Source: Mycolicibacterium goodii
Lineage (GTDB): Bacteria > Actinomycetota > Actinomycetes > Mycobacteriales > Mycobacteriaceae
DNA length: 64,000 bases
Assembly (NCBI RefSeq): GCF_022370755.2
Contig: NZ_CP092364.2
Location: 2,294,001 to 2,358,000, forward strand
Reading direction: 5' to 3'
Shown: positions 7,877 to 17,989 of the stretch, piece after piece
Numbering within the stretch: position 1 is the first letter of the stretch
How the letters are laid out: each line of letters starts with the position of its first letter
Position numbers and translations under genes: made by a program
Notes under the pieces: generated by a model
The model's input: only the letters and a program-made list of their open reading frames with translations
Told to the model about the DNA's origin: nothing
The model's database searches: none

Positions 7877-9082
7877 GTGATCACACCACTGACGTTGGAT
7901 CCCCTCACCGACGCCGACTGGGCCCGCATGAGTCTGCTGGGGCGCTTCGCATTCGGCGACATCGAACCCGACGAGACCCTGGCCGTGTGGCGGTCCCTGG
8001 TGGCCGACGGCGCGGCGGTGGTGGTCGGCAGCGACACCGACGACGCTTTCGTCGGCCAGTCGCTGTATCTGGACTTCGAACTCACGGTCCCCGGTGGGGA
8101 GGTGCTGCCCGCGGCGGGCATCAGCTTCGTCGCGGTCGCCCCCACACACCGTCGCCGCGGCGTGTTGCGCGCGATGTACACCCAACTGCACGACCTGATC
8201 GCCGAGGCGAACTACCCGTTGGCCGTGCTGACCGCCAGCGAGGGCGGCATCTACGGCCGGTTCGGCTACGGCGTGGCGACGATCGAGCAGCAGGTGTCGG
8301 TCGATCGGCGGTCGGCGCAGTTCCATCCGGCAGCCCCCGATCCGGGCGGTGTCCGGATGGTGGAGCCTGCTGCGCACCGCGACGACATCGCCGACATCTA
8401 TGACCGCTGGCGGCGGCGGACGCCGGGCGGGCTGGTGCGGCCCGCCGCGTTGTTGGACGACATGTTGGCCGACCGGCCGGAATCGCGTCGCGGCGGCAGC
8501 GAATGGTTCGCGTTCCTGCACCAGGACGGGTACGCGCTCTACCGCGCGGACTCACGGGACGGCCGGAAAGTCGCGCGCGTCGAGGAGTTGACCGCGGTGA
8601 CCGCCGACGCCCACGCCGCACTGTGGCGTGCGCTGTTGGGGCTGGACCTCTTCGACCGCGTGACCATCGGTACCCACCCGCACGATCCGTTGCCGTACCT
8701 GCTCACCGACCCCCGGCTGGCGCAGGTCACCTTCAGCGCCGACGATCTGTGGGTGCGCATCATGGATGTCCCCGCCGCGCTGGAAGCTCGCCGCTACCAG
8801 GGTGATCTGGACGTGGTGCTCGATGTCGCCGACGGCTTCCGCAGCGACGGTGGACGTTTCGCACTGCAGATCAGCGGCGGCCGGGCCCGGTGCACCCCGA
8901 CGGACGCGCCTGCCGACATCGAGCTCGATCTCGACGTCCTCGGCAGCCTGTACCTCGGAGCACACCGCATCGACGGGTTCGCTGCGGCGAACCGGTTGCG
9001 GTGCAAGGATTCCGAACAGTTGCAGCGGTTCGGTGCGGCCTTCGTCAGCGACGTGCCCGCTGAGCTCGGGTTCGGCTTCTGA
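7877..9082 (+). CDS. eis: Eis-family GNAT N-acetyltransferase
   Basis: The 401-residue protein has the Eis architecture. The N-terminal GNAT domain has the acetyl-CoA pyrophosphate loop in [17 protein letters not shown], followed by [14 protein letters not shown] second GNAT-like half and a C-terminal SCP2-like domain end in GFGF, whose terminal carboxylate is part of the Eis active site. Eis proteins are hexameric enzymes that acetylate several amines of aminoglycosides and other amine substrates. The GTG at 7877 matches the family N-terminus; a GTG six codons earlier (7859) is the alternative. The gene is apparently monocistronic. Confidence 0.9.
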   Translation: MITPLTLDPLTDADWARMSLLGRFAFGDIEPDETLAVWRSLVADGAAVVVGSDTDDAFVGQSLYLDFELTVPGGEVLPAAGISFVAVAPTHRRRGVLRAMYTQLHDLIAEANYPLAVLTASEGGIYGRFGYGVATIEQQVSVDRRSAQFHPAAPDPGGVRMVEPAAHRDDIADIYDRWRRRTPGGLVRPAALLDDMLADRPESRRGGSEWFAFLHQDGYALYRADSRDGRKVARVEELTAVTADAHAALWRALLGLDLFDRVTIGTHPHDPLPYLLTDPRLAQVTFSADDLWVRIMDVPAALEARRYQGDLDVVLDVADGFRSDGGRFALQISGGRARCTPTDAPADIELDLDVLGSLYLGAHRIDGFAAANRLRCKDSEQLQRFGAAFVSDVPAELGFGF

Positions 9083-9137
9083 CCGGCTCGCGTGCCGGCA
9101 TCCGCACGGACGCGTCCGGCTGGTGCGTAGTGTGCAC

Positions 9138-10415
9138 ATGGTGAGCGCACGTGCAGGCATCGTCATCACCGGAACGGAAGTCCTCACCGGCCGGATCCAG
9201 GATCTCAACGGGCCGTTCCTGGCCGACCAGCTTCTCGAGCTCGGTGTCGAGTTGGCCCATATCACGATCTGCGGCGACCGTCCCGGCGACATCGAGGCAC
9301 AGCTGAAGTTCCTCGCCGACGAGGGCGTCGACCTGATCATCACGAGCGGGGGGCTCGGGCCCACTGCCGACGACCTCACGGTGGCCACGGTGGCGCAGTT
9401 CTGCGGCCGTGAACTGGTGCTCGACGCGGCGCTCGAGGAACGGATCGCCGCGATCCTGCGCAGACTGTCGGCCGGCCGCAACCTGTCCGATGCCGATTTC
9501 GAGGCGGTGCGCACGGCCAACCGCAAGCAGGCGCTGATACCGCAGGGCGCCGAGATCCTCGAACCGGTCGGCACCGCGCCGGGGGTGGTGGTGCCTGGCA
9601 GTCCCACCGTGGTGGTGCTGCCCGGGCCGCCGCGCGAGTTGCAGCCGATGTGGTTACGCGCGGTCGACACCGAACCCGTACAGCAGGCGATCGCGGGCCG
9701 CACGGTGTACCGCCAGAACATGGTCCGGATGTTCGGTCTGGCCGAATCCGGTCTGGCGGAGACACTGCGGGCCGCCGAAGGCGCGATCAGCCGGTTCGAT
9801 CAATTGGAGATCACCACGTGCCTGCGCCGCGGCGAGCTGGAGATCGTGACGCGCTATGAGCCGGCCGCCGCCGAGGCCTACGGTCAACTGCTGGATGTCC
9901 TGCGGGAACGCCACGGCGATGCGGTGTTCTCCGAAGACGGTTCGACGGTCGACGAGCAGGTCGCCGCGCTGCTGGCCGGCCGTCGTATCGCGACCGCAGA
10001 ATCCTGCACGGCGGGGCTGCTGGCGGCACGCCTCACCGATCAGCCGGGCGCGTCGGAGTACATGATGGGCGGGATCGTCGCGTACGCCAACATGCCGAAG
10101 ACCGAGATGCTCAATGTCGATCCGGTGCTGATCGCCGAGCACGGCGCGGTGTCCGAGCCCGTGGCCCAGGCGATGGCCACGGGAGCGATGCACCACTTCG
10201 ACGCCGACACCGCCGCCGCGATCACCGGGATCGCGGGCCCCGGCGGCGGGTCGGCGGAAAAACCGGTCGGCACAGTGTGTTTCGCGGTGCGTGCCGAAGG
10301 CGTGTCGATAACTCGCACGCTGCGGCTTCCCGGCAACCGCTCCGACATCCGCGAGCGGTCCACCACGGTGGCCATGCACCTGCTGCGGCGGGCCTTGAGT
10401 GGAGTCACCGACTGA
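9138..10415 (+). CDS. cinA: CinA family protein (competence/damage-inducible, NMN deamidase type)
   Basis: At 425 residues this is a full-length two-domain CinA. The N-terminal COG1058/MoaB-like domain (about 1-170) has [12 protein letters not shown] and [11 protein letters not shown]. The C-terminal PncC-like domain (about 270-425) has [12 protein letters not shown] and [10 protein letters not shown]. Family members hydrolyse ADP-ribose-type pyrophosphates and deamidate nicotinamide mononucleotide, serving pyridine-nucleotide recycling. In M. tuberculosis the homologue Rv1901 has been linked to tolerance of NAD-adduct-forming drugs. The ATG at 9138 is chosen; a GTG follows it directly. The gene is 55 bp downstream of eis. 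Confidence 0.92.
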   Translation: MVSARAGIVITGTEVLTGRIQDLNGPFLADQLLELGVELAHITICGDRPGDIEAQLKFLADEGVDLIITSGGLGPTADDLTVATVAQFCGRELVLDAALEERIAAILRRLSAGRNLSDADFEAVRTANRKQALIPQGAEILEPVGTAPGVVVPGSPTVVVLPGPPRELQPMWLRAVDTEPVQQAIAGRTVYRQNMVRMFGLAESGLAETLRAAEGAISRFDQLEITTCLRRGELEIVTRYEPAAAEAYGQLLDVLRERHGDAVFSEDGSTVDEQVAALLAGRRIATAESCTAGLLAARLTDQPGASEYMMGGIVAYANMPKTEMLNVDPVLIAEHGAVSEPVAQAMATGAMHHFDADTAAAITGIAGPGGGSAEKPVGTVCFAVRAEGVSITRTLRLPGNRSDIRERSTTVAMHLLRRALSGVTD

Positions 10416-10429
10416 GTCGGCCACCGGGA

Positions 10430-11071
10430 TCACGCCGGGACGCTCTCCATTGCCTCGTCGATGCACGCCGCCCAACCGCGGTCGTCGATCTCGCTGACCG
10501 CCGCGCCCGCGAACGCGCTTGAGATCACCACGTCGGGTTGCAGGGTTGCCAGCAGTCGAAGGCTCTCGGCCATCGCTGCGGCGTCGCCGACTCCAGGGAT
10601 CACGAACGTCGACCACCGGCCCGCGTGGTCGACGAACACGGTGTCACCGGTGAACAGATAGCGTCCATCGGCGCCGTCGACGAGATAGCTTGTGCTGCCT
10701 GGGCTGTGACCGGGGGTGGGGATCACCTCGACGCCGTTGTCATCGCGGTGGCGGTGATCCAGCGGGACCTGGACCGGGGAGTGTTTGGCGATGTTCGCGA
10801 GTTCGGCTGCGGGCGCGTGCAGACGCGCTCCGTAGTGCTCGGCGATACGGGCCAGCATCGGCCCGGCCTCGTCCTGATGCGACAGGTACTGGTCGTCGAC
10901 ACCACCGAGTCGGTCGATGGTGGGGAAATCGGCGTCGGTCGCCGGGCAGTAGAACAACACGTTGCGCCCGTTGGTCTTCCAGAGATAGGCGTGTGTGGTC
11001 AGTCCGGGGAATGGCGTGTCGGTTCGGGTCTGCCAGAGATCGGATCGGATCTGTGTCATGGTCGTCGTCAT
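10430..11071 (-). CDS. MBL-fold hydrolase with a divergent metal site
   Basis: From the ATG at 11071, preceded by GAAGG at 8 nt, the protein has 213 residues and the overall order of a metallo-beta-lactamase fold. It has the strand with TPGHSPGSTSYL, then LFTGDTVFVDHAG. The canonical HxHxDH site is replaced by SHQDEAG, so one metal site appears changed or lost. Substrate is unknown. It converges with cinA and follows the alpha/beta hydrolase gene by 47 bp on the same strand. An in-frame ATG at 11059 is also possible. Confidence 0.72.
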   Translation of the reverse strand: MTTTMTQIRSDLWQTRTDTPFPGLTTHAYLWKTNGRNVLFYCPATDADFPTIDRLGGVDDQYLSHQDEAGPMLARIAEHYGARLHAPAAELANIAKHSPVQVPLDHRHRDDNGVEVIPTPGHSPGSTSYLVDGADGRYLFTGDTVFVDHAGRWSTFVIPGVGDAAAMAESLRLLATLQPDVVISSAFAGAAVSEIDDRGWAACIDEAMESVPA

Positions 11072-11118
11072 GACTGCAGCCTTCACCCTCAACAATGGTT
11101 GAGGTCAAGCCCCGTCGA

Positions 11119-12042
11119 TCACTGACCGACGGCAGTCGAAGAGCCGTCCCAGATCTCGAGCAGCGTGCCCATGATCTCCTGGACGCAGCCGAGCCCACCG
11201 AGGTGACTCTCGTACGGCAGTTCGGTGAGCGTCGCATCGGGCAACCGTGACACCACGTGCCGACCGTGCGCGAACGGGACAATGTGATCGTGGTCGCCGT
11301 GCCACCACCGGACGGGCACCTTGACCTCGTCGAGCCGGAATCCCCAGTCCCGCTCGAACACGACGATGTCGTAGAACGGCGCGGCCAGCTGTTTGCGGCT
11401 GCCGTTGAGCAGATCGTCGAGGAACATGGCCTTGAACTCGGGCCGTCCCAGCATCCGGCGGTCTCCCTCGGGGGACAACCGGGCATAGATCTCCAGAGCC
11501 GGCGACGCGACCGGACGGATCAACCGGATCAGTCCCGAGGCGACCAGGCGGATCGGGCCGCCCGCGACCTGCAGCACCGGTGCCACCACGGCGCCGATCT
11601 CCATGAGCTTGCTGCTGATCGCGTCGGGACCCACCATGGGCGCGACACCGCCGAGCACACCGGCCGCAACCACACGGTCCGGCATCGCCGCCGCGCACGC
11701 CAGCGTGTACGGGCCGCCACCGGACAACCCGATGACCGCCATCTTGTGGATGCCGAGGGTGTCGGCGATCGTCCGCAGGTCGGACGCGAAGTCCAGGACG
11801 CTCTCGTACTGATGCGGCGTGGACGACCCGATACCGGGTCGGTCCACGCCGATCAGCCTGACACCGTTCTGTTCGGCATACGCCCTGGCTTCGGTGGGGA
11901 TCTGCCGGCGCGCACCGGGCGTGCCGTGCAACCAGAAGATGGCACGCCCGTGCGGATCACCGAACTCGGCGAACCCGAGCCGGCGGTCATCACCGACGGT
12001 GATGTTGCCTTCCAACTTGGGGCGGTCGATCGGGATGCGCAC
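11119..12042 (-). CDS. Alpha/beta-fold hydrolase
   Basis: The 307-residue protein has the oxyanion segment WLHGTPGARR near residue 37, the nucleophile elbow GLSGGG near residue 105, an acidic residue in WHGDHDHIVP, and the terminal catalytic-type His in YESHLGG. The start is GTG at 12042 behind AGGGGA. It lacks a signal peptide and the adenylate cyclase domain of M. tuberculosis LipJ (Rv1900c), which sits beside cinA in that genome, so it is at best a relative of the LipJ hydrolase half. The ester or amide substrate is unknown. Confidence 0.82.
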   Translation of the reverse strand: MRIPIDRPKLEGNITVGDDRRLGFAEFGDPHGRAIFWLHGTPGARRQIPTEARAYAEQNGVRLIGVDRPGIGSSTPHQYESVLDFASDLRTIADTLGIHKMAVIGLSGGGPYTLACAAAMPDRVVAAGVLGGVAPMVGPDAISSKLMEIGAVVAPVLQVAGGPIRLVASGLIRLIRPVASPALEIYARLSPEGDRRMLGRPEFKAMFLDDLLNGSRKQLAAPFYDIVVFERDWGFRLDEVKVPVRWWHGDHDHIVPFAHGRHVVSRLPDATLTELPYESHLGGLGCVQEIMGTLLEIWDGSSTAVGQ

Positions 12043-12072
12043 GGCTACGTCCCCTGCCTGTCCGGCTGCGTG

Positions 12073-12966
12073 TCAGCCCGCGACCGAGGCGTCGTAGATG
12101 GACTGGATCGACTTGTCGAGCGTGGAGTTGAACTCCTCGTCGCTCTGCTGTGCCGACAGACCCTCGGTCAGCGCGCGGCTGAAGCTCGCGATCACGCCCG
12201 TGTTCTGGGCGAGCAGCGCATTGGCCTCGTCGCGGCTGTAACCGCCGGACAGGGCGACGACCCGCATGACCTTCGGGTGGTCGACGAGCGACTTGTAGTG
12301 GTTGACGACGGTGGGCAGCGTCAGCTTCAGCATGACCTTCTGGTCGTCGGCCAGCGTGTCAAGGTTCTTGGTGATCTCGGCCTTGAGCAGCTCCTCCGCC
12401 TCGGCCTTGTCCGAGATCGAGATGGTGACCTCGGGCTCGATGATCGGGATGAGCCCGTGCGACAGGACCTGCTTGGCGACCTCGAACTGCTGTGCCACGA
12501 CCGCGGCCACACCGGTCGGGTTCGCCGCACCGATCACCGACCTCTCCTTGGTGCCGAAGATGCCGTTCTTCACACCGCGGGCCAGCAGGTCGTCGAGGGT
12601 GGGCATCGGCTTCATGAGCTGAACGCCGTCGGCCTCCTCGGCCAGCCCCTTGTCGATCTTGAGCAGCGGCACGACGCCCTTGTCCTCCCACAGGTAGGTC
12701 GCAGACGGCTTGCCCTCGATGGTGCGGTCCATGGTCTGCTCGAACAGGATCGCGGCCAGCACACGGTCACCGCCGAACGACGGCGAGGTGATGATGCGTG
12801 AACGCATCTGGTGGATCAGGTCGAACATCTCGTCTTCCGAGGAGTAGGCGCTCTCCTCGACGCCGTACAGACGCAGCGCCTTGGGGGTCGAGCCGCCGCT
12901 CTGGTCGAGCGCCGCGACGAAGCCCTGCCCCGAAGTCATCTTGTCGGCCTGCTGCTGGTTCACCAT
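12073..12966 (-). CDS. fda: Class I fructose-bisphosphate aldolase
   Basis: The 297-residue protein is a class I (Schiff-base) aldolase of the single-domain bacterial type. It has the N-terminal [26 protein letters not shown], a PIIEPEV strand, the Schiff-base region VMLKLTLPT, and [12 protein letters not shown]. It cleaves fructose-1,6-bisphosphate to dihydroxyacetone phosphate and glyceraldehyde-3-phosphate in the cytosol. Mycobacteria usually also have an unrelated class II enzyme. The ATG at 12966 follows AAAGGAG at good spacing. The gene is probably monocistronic; 130 bp upstream hold no gene. Confidence 0.9.
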   Translation of the reverse strand: MVNQQQADKMTSGQGFVAALDQSGGSTPKALRLYGVEESAYSSEDEMFDLIHQMRSRIITSPSFGGDRVLAAILFEQTMDRTIEGKPSATYLWEDKGVVPLLKIDKGLAEEADGVQLMKPMPTLDDLLARGVKNGIFGTKERSVIGAANPTGVAAVVAQQFEVAKQVLSHGLIPIIEPEVTISISDKAEAEELLKAEITKNLDTLADDQKVMLKLTLPTVVNHYKSLVDHPKVMRVVALSGGYSRDEANALLAQNTGVIASFSRALTEGLSAQQSDEEFNSTLDKSIQSIYDASVAG

Positions 12967-13097
12967 GGGGTGTCCACTCCTTTGAAGACGCTGCTGTCAT
13001 CGTGTTTGCGGCCTGCCGGATGGTGCCGGCACAGCCCGTTCGCCTCAGAGGATATTCGGCCCGGTCCGGCGAGCCGACCCCCACCTCGCCCCTCACC

Positions 13098-14498
13098 TCA
13101 TCGCGGTGGTGACTGTGACGTCCGAGACGACGCCACGGCGTCGGTGATCGCCGCCGCGGAACGGTCCACATCCCCATCAGAGGTGGCCCAGTTCGTGAAC
13201 GACAACCGCAGGACGAACTCGTCGTTCCAGGTCGTGCCGCCCAGCCAGCACGTGCCGTCGGCCTGGATCGCGGCGACGGCCCGCCGGGTGGCGTCGTCAC
13301 CGCCGGGCAGCCGTACCAGCACCTGGTTGAGCACGACGTCGTTGAGAATTTCGGCGCCCGGGATCTCGGCAAGGAGACGCGCCATCCGTCGGGCCTGTGC
13401 GCAGTTCCGTTCGACGAGGTCGGCGAGCCCCGCGCGCCCCAACGAGCGCAACGCGGCATACACCGGAACCGCTCGCGCGCGCCGCGAACTCTCCGGTACG
13501 AAGTTCGTGTTGTCGCGTTGCCCCGGGTCGACGACGAGGTAGGGACCGGCCAGGCTCGTCGCCGCGACGTGCGCATCGACATCGCGCACGATCGCCATCG
13601 CGCCGTCATAGGGCACGTTGAGCCACTTGTGGGCGTCGACGGCCCACGAGTCGGCCAGCGCCGCGCCCGCGGTGAGATGGCGGGTCGTGGGCGCGGCGGC
13701 GGCCCACAACCCGAATGCGCCGTCGATGTGCAGCCACGCGTCGTGCGTCGAGCAGATGTCGGCGATCGCCTCGAAATCGTCGAACGCACCGGTCGCGACA
13801 TTTCCGGCCTGCGCACACACGATGACCGGCCCGGTGCCGTCGGCGAGCGTGTCGGCGAGGGCATCGGGGCGGATGCGGCCCTGGTCGTCGACCGCGACCC
13901 GCGTTGCCGACGATTCCCCGAGCCCGAGCAGGCGTAGTGCGGCATAGACGGTCGTATGGGCCTGCGCACCGCACACCACCCGGATCCGGGGCGCGCCGAT
14001 GAGCCCGTCGCGGGCGACGTTCCACCCCGCACGGGCGAGCACCGAGTGTCGTGCGGCGGCCAGGCCGGTCGTGTTCGCCGCCTGCGCTCCGGTGACGAAG
14101 CCGACGCTTGAAGCCGCGGGAAGGCCGAGCAGGTCCAGCACCCATCCGGCGGTGATCTCCTCGATCGCACTCGCAGCGGGCGACAGTGCATGAAATGCCG
14201 CGCACTGATCCCACGCCGAGACCAACCAGTCCGCGCCGAGCGCGGCGGGCAGGGACCCGCCGATCACGAAACCGAAGTGTCGCGGCCCCGCGCTGGCCAC
14301 CAGCCCGGGTTCGGCGCCGACGGCCAGTGCCTCGATCACGGCAGCGGGATCCTCACCGGTCTCGGGCAGGGAAACGCCGAGCAGCTCCCGCACCGTCGAT
14401 GCGTCACCGCGCGCGGCGACCGGCCGGTCGTCGAGTCGTGCGAGGAACGCCTCGGCGTGGGCTACGGCGACATCCAGACCAGCAGTGCGGCGCGACAT
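13098..14498 (-). CDS. PLP-dependent group II decarboxylase-like protein
   Basis: The 466-residue protein has the fold type I aminotransferase/decarboxylase layout. Key segments are GFVTGAQAANTTGLAAAR near residue 128, AHTTVYAALRLLG with the PLP-stacking His, HIDGAFGLWAAA with the PLP-pyridine Asp, and the Schiff-base lysine in DAHKWLNVPYD near residue 290. Relatives decarboxylate aromatic or acidic amino acids, and some act as lyases or aldehyde synthases. Substrate is not predictable. It is read in the same direction as the amidase upstream (stop 14522), with a 23-bp gap, so the two may be co-transcribed. Confidence 0.85.
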   Translation of the reverse strand: MSRRTAGLDVAVAHAEAFLARLDDRPVAARGDASTVRELLGVSLPETGEDPAAVIEALAVGAEPGLVASAGPRHFGFVIGGSLPAALGADWLVSAWDQCAAFHALSPAASAIEEITAGWVLDLLGLPAASSVGFVTGAQAANTTGLAAARHSVLARAGWNVARDGLIGAPRIRVVCGAQAHTTVYAALRLLGLGESSATRVAVDDQGRIRPDALADTLADGTGPVIVCAQAGNVATGAFDDFEAIADICSTHDAWLHIDGAFGLWAAAAPTTRHLTAGAALADSWAVDAHKWLNVPYDGAMAIVRDVDAHVAATSLAGPYLVVDPGQRDNTNFVPESSRRARAVPVYAALRSLGRAGLADLVERNCAQARRMARLLAEIPGAEILNDVVLNQVLVRLPGGDDATRRAVAAIQADGTCWLGGTTWNDEFVLRLSFTNWATSDGDVDRSAAAITDAVASSRTSQSPPR

Positions 14499-14521
14499 GA
14501 CCCGACCCTACGGCCAGACGT

Positions 14522-16015
14522 TCAGGAGCCGTCGGTCGTGACCCACCCGGACGGCCTGCGATCAGCCCATGGCGCGGCCTGTTCGAGGACCGCAGCCAGG
14601 CCCAGCAGCACCGCCTCGTCGGGTGCCATCAACTGCACCCCGATCGGGAGACCCGTGCCGGTCACGCCGAGCGGTAACGAAACAGCCGCCCAGCCCGTGA
14701 CGTTCGCCAGCGATGTCCAGCCCGTGGTGGCGAACTCGACGTCGAAGAACGCGCGCGTGGTGCCGCGCGGCTGGTTCAGCAACCCGTACGGCGGCGTGGT
14801 GGTGAGCAGTGTCGGTACCAGCAACACGTCGTGGTCCGACATGCCGGCGGCGAACCGGCGGGTCTCGGCGTGCACCGTCGCGATGGCATCGGCGTATGCC
14901 ACGCCGGTGGTGGCAAACCCTTCGCGGATCATCACCCAGGTGCTCGGCTCGAACTCGTCTTCGCGGGGTTCCCGGCCCAGGTGTGCGGTGGCGAACGCGT
15001 GCAGTTGGGCGTTGCTGACGTTGTGCAGGACCGCGATGGCGTCCGCGACGGCATCCGCGTCGATCGCCGGTCCGGTACCCGCCGTCACGTGATGACCGAG
15101 AGACTCCAGGATCCGGCCGGTCGATTCGACGGCGGCGACGACCTCGGTATCGACGCCATCGGTGGGGAAGGGCGAACCGGTCGACATCAGCACCCGCAGC
15201 GGTGCAGGCGGTGTCAGCGATTGCAGGAACGGCGTTTCTGCTGCCGGTGCGGTGTACGGATCGCCGCTCACACTTCCCGCGATGACGTCGAGCAGGGCCG
15301 CGCAATCACGCACGGTGCGGGTCAGTGCGTGGTGGTTCACCAGTCCCTCGAGTCCGTGCCCGCCGTCGGGTGCGAACGACGAACGGCCACGACGCGGCTT
15401 GAGTCCCACAAGACCGCAACACGAGGCGGGCACGCGGATCGACCCGGTGCCGTCGCCACCTGAGGCGGCGGGCACCACGCCGGCCGCGACCGCGGCGGCC
15501 GAACCACCGCTCGAGCCGCCCGGCGTGATGCCCGCCGACCCTGTTGTGATCGTCGGCGACCAGGGATTGACGGTCGGCCCGAACAGCACCGGTTCCGTGG
15601 TGCAGTGGTTGCCCCACTCCGGGGTGTTGGTCTTGCCGAACACCACGAGCCCGGCATCGAGGTACCGCTGCACGGTCCACGCCGAATCGGTTGCCACATG
15701 GTCACGTAACGCGACCGACCCCATGGCTTCCGGTGTGCCGGCCAATGCGGCGCCGAGATCCTTGAGCAGAAACGGAACCCCCGCGAGCGGACCCACGTGA
15801 CCATTGCGCAGCACACCGGATTCATCGAGAGCGGCGGCCTGTGCGCGCCCACGATCGAACAGATCGGTGATCACGGCGTTGAGGCTCCGAGTCGCCTCGA
15901 CCCGCAGGATCGCCGCTTCGAGCAGTTCGACCGCGGTGAGCTGTCCGGCCGCCAGCATTTCGGCCTGGCCGATCGCGTCGACGTCGGCGAGTTCAACCGC
16001 GGATCGAATGTCCAT
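14522..16015 (-). CDS. Amidase signature family protein
   Basis: The 497-residue protein has the amidase-signature core: the catalytic Lys in PFLLKDLGA near residue 69, the Gly/Ser-rich GGSSGGSAAAVAAGVVPAASGGDGTGSIR segments near 155-180 supplying the cis-Ser and nucleophile Ser, and VGLKPRRGR. The triad is therefore complete. It hydrolyses amides of unknown identity. I choose ATG 16015 behind GAGAGG at 8 nt rather than 16075, because the longer form lies wholly over the small membrane protein gene. The two overlap by 23 bases, suggesting translational coupling. Confidence 0.88.
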   Translation of the reverse strand: MDIRSAVELADVDAIGQAEMLAAGQLTAVELLEAAILRVEATRSLNAVITDLFDRGRAQAAALDESGVLRNGHVGPLAGVPFLLKDLGAALAGTPEAMGSVALRDHVATDSAWTVQRYLDAGLVVFGKTNTPEWGNHCTTEPVLFGPTVNPWSPTITTGSAGITPGGSSGGSAAAVAAGVVPAASGGDGTGSIRVPASCCGLVGLKPRRGRSSFAPDGGHGLEGLVNHHALTRTVRDCAALLDVIAGSVSGDPYTAPAAETPFLQSLTPPAPLRVLMSTGSPFPTDGVDTEVVAAVESTGRILESLGHHVTAGTGPAIDADAVADAIAVLHNVSNAQLHAFATAHLGREPREDEFEPSTWVMIREGFATTGVAYADAIATVHAETRRFAAGMSDHDVLLVPTLLTTTPPYGLLNQPRGTTRAFFDVEFATTGWTSLANVTGWAAVSLPLGVTGTGLPIGVQLMAPDEAVLLGLAAVLEQAAPWADRRPSGWVTTDGS

Positions 16016-16244
16016 CCATGTCACCTCTCGAGGCTTGTGTGCGCGTGACCGGTCGGCTGATGGCCTCGGTGACATTCAGCGCGATCAGAATCTCACCGGC
16101 GGTGAGCAGCAGACCGGTGTAGTACATCCATTTGATCGTCGGATCCGGTTGCGCAACAAAATAAATGATGAGAAAGATGGGTCCGACGATTCCGACCACA
16201 AACACCATCGCCTGAATCTGAACGTACCGCCAGAAAACCGAAAT
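15993..16244 (-). CDS. Small two-helix membrane protein, apparently with an AUU start
   Basis: The frame from ATG 16208 encodes 71 residues with two hydrophobic stretches (VFVVGIVGPIFLIIYFVA, and YYTGLLLTAGEILIALNV) separated by a polar QPDPTIKW loop. No ribosome-binding site precedes that ATG. A strong AGGAGG (16252-16257) lies 7 nt upstream of an in-frame ATT at 16244. Starting there adds 12 residues (ISVFWRYVQIQA) that resemble the cytoplasmic cap of the first helix. A stop codon immediately precedes this ATT. The product of 83 residues would sit in the cytoplasmic membrane. It overlaps the amidase start. Function is unknown. Confidence 0.65.
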   Translation of the reverse strand: MSVFWRYVQIQAMVFVVGIVGPIFLIIYFVAQPDPTIKWMYYTGLLLTAGEILIALNVTEAISRPVTRTQASRGDMDGHSIRG

Positions 16245-16333
16245 GCGTCAACCTCCTGCTCAGATGTCGATGCCCGCAGAGCCTAACGCCGGATCGTCGT
16301 GCTCGCCGGGCATCCACCGGACAGGTTCTCAGT

Positions 16334-16957
16334 TCAGCGCGGCGCGACCAGCACGGGCGATGACGCCAGGATCTCGCGATACTCGACCATCGGCTCGCGC
16401 TTGATGACCGAGTCACCGGAGGTCACGAGCAACTCGGTGGGCGAGACGGCGTAGCTGACGTCGCGGTTGCGGGCCAGGAACTTCCGCTGCGGCGTCTTCT
16501 CGGCCTTCGCGGCCAGCGCAGCCTTGTCGGTCAGCCGGACGCCGTGGTACTCGAAATCCCCACTGCGATCCAGGCATATGACCACCAGCGATCCGGCGGT
16601 GCGGCCGATGGCGCGCGCGGTCTGGGTGTCTCGGCAACGGGCATCGGAGCCGACGAAACCGGCCTGGTCGAACGTGTACGGATCGGCGATCCTGACGGCG
16701 GCTCTCGCGGCGCGCGAAGGCGTCTCGTGCGGGCGGGTGTCATCCGGCAGCATCCGCGCACCCACCGCGTACGCCGGATCACCCTTCGGCAGCCTCGTGG
16801 TGAGGGTCGTGAACACGACGAACGCGAGGAGCAGTGAGCTGATGACCGCGGTGGCGGCCAGGCCGATTCCGACCGGGATCCATCGACGCTCCGGCGGTTT
16901 GTGGTGCCTCCCGCGTGCGCGCGGCGGTACGGGTGTAGGCGCCGGATGGATGGCCAA
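16334..16957 (-). CDS. Single-pass membrane protein of unknown function
   Basis: From TTG 16957, preceded by GGGAG at 5 nt, the product has 207 residues. A basic, Pro-rich cytoplasmic N-terminus precedes one transmembrane segment at about residues 28-50 (IGLAATAVISSLLLAFVVFTT). A roughly 155-residue extracytoplasmic domain follows with two Cys (about 122 and 140) that could form a disulfide. The longer frame up to 17134 has an atypical Arg/His/Cys-rich composition and is probably untranslated. I do not recognise a family. It lies upstream of the small membrane protein and amidase on the same strand with an 89-bp gap. Confidence 0.7.
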   Translation of the reverse strand: MAIHPAPTPVPPRARGRHHKPPERRWIPVGIGLAATAVISSLLLAFVVFTTLTTRLPKGDPAYAVGARMLPDDTRPHETPSRAARAAVRIADPYTFDQAGFVGSDARCRDTQTARAIGRTAGSLVVICLDRSGDFEYHGVRLTDKAALAAKAEKTPQRKFLARNRDVSYAVSPTELLVTSGDSVIKREPMVEYREILASSPVLVAPR

Positions 16958-17188
16958 GCTCGCTCCCGTCCTGCAGTGTCGTGAGAATCTCGCGCACCAA
17001 GATCGCAGATGCGTCACACATTGTGCACGAGTCGGTGCCGCACGTCCCGCCACCCCACGAATACCGTGCCGTCCACCGTGGGTGCTGTGCACGGATCCCG
17101 GCCAAAAACCGTGCACAGAGCCCACTCTCGACAATTCGGGATCGCGCGCTCTGCCGGCTGACCCTCGTCGATGATCCGTTCGGGGCGG

Positions 17189-17935
17189 TCAGGCCGGCAC
17201 CACGACGGTCAGCTCGTTCCCGTCGGATTCGACCCGCATGCCTGCGCGTCGCGCGATGGCGGCCACCGCACCGCAGTCCTTGGGCTCCGCGCGGCTTTCG
17301 ACGAGAGCACGCGCCAACCGGCCCTTGTGCGCCTTGTTGAAGTGACTGACCACGGTGCGACGGCCGTCGGCATGCTCGGCGAGCACCTGTACCCGGACGG
17401 CCTCCGGGATCCGGCCGAGCGAAGCGTACGCCCCCGACCGCAGGTCGACGACGAGCTGTTCGGTTGCCAGCTTCTCCAGCACCGGTTCCAGGACCGGCCG
17501 CCAGTGGGTGCTCAGACCGCGCCGCCCGGGCAGCTTTGCCGATGCGGACAGCCGGTAGGCCGGTATCCGGTCGTCGGCCCGGACGATGCCGAACAATGCC
17601 GACCCGACTGCGAGCCGTTCGCGGGCCCGCCCGACCGACGCGCCGCGCAGCGATCCGAAGTCCAGCGCGTCGTAGAGCACCCCGGTGTAGCGTTCGATCG
17701 CCGGAAGTGTAGGCGCCGCACGGAGTTCGGCGTTGCGTGCGATCTCGCCGTCCTGCTTGGCGGTCAAGCCGAGCGCCCTGCGACATGCGGGCGGATCGGC
17801 GGCCAGTGTCACGAGTTCGTCGACCAGTTCGGCACGCAGCGGCGTGAGACCGGGTGAGCTCAACTCGTCGAGACGCAGCGGCGGGCCGTCCCCGCCGGCC
17901 CGTTTGGTCTCCGATGGAGGCAGGAGCACGATCAC
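17189..17935 (-). CDS. yaaA: Peroxide stress protein YaaA (DUF328 family)
   Basis: The 248-residue protein begins with the diagnostic LLPPSETKR and contains RYTGVLYDALDF, the RIPAYRLSASAKLPGRR region, DLRSGAY and SHFNKAHKGRLAR. These define the YaaA/DUF328 family. The E. coli homologue limits oxidative DNA damage by lowering free iron and binds DNA. The protein is cytoplasmic. It precedes no co-directional gene closely: 231 bp separate it from the membrane protein gene downstream. Confidence 0.9.
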   Translation of the reverse strand: MIVLLPPSETKRAGGDGPPLRLDELSSPGLTPLRAELVDELVTLAADPPACRRALGLTAKQDGEIARNAELRAAPTLPAIERYTGVLYDALDFGSLRGASVGRARERLAVGSALFGIVRADDRIPAYRLSASAKLPGRRGLSTHWRPVLEPVLEKLATEQLVVDLRSGAYASLGRIPEAVRVQVLAEHADGRRTVVSHFNKAHKGRLARALVESRAEPKDCGAVAAIARRAGMRVESDGNELTVVVPA

Positions 17936-17989
17936 ACCGAGACGTTATCCGACGCGATCATGCCGTCCTGCATCCCGATCGGGGGCTGG

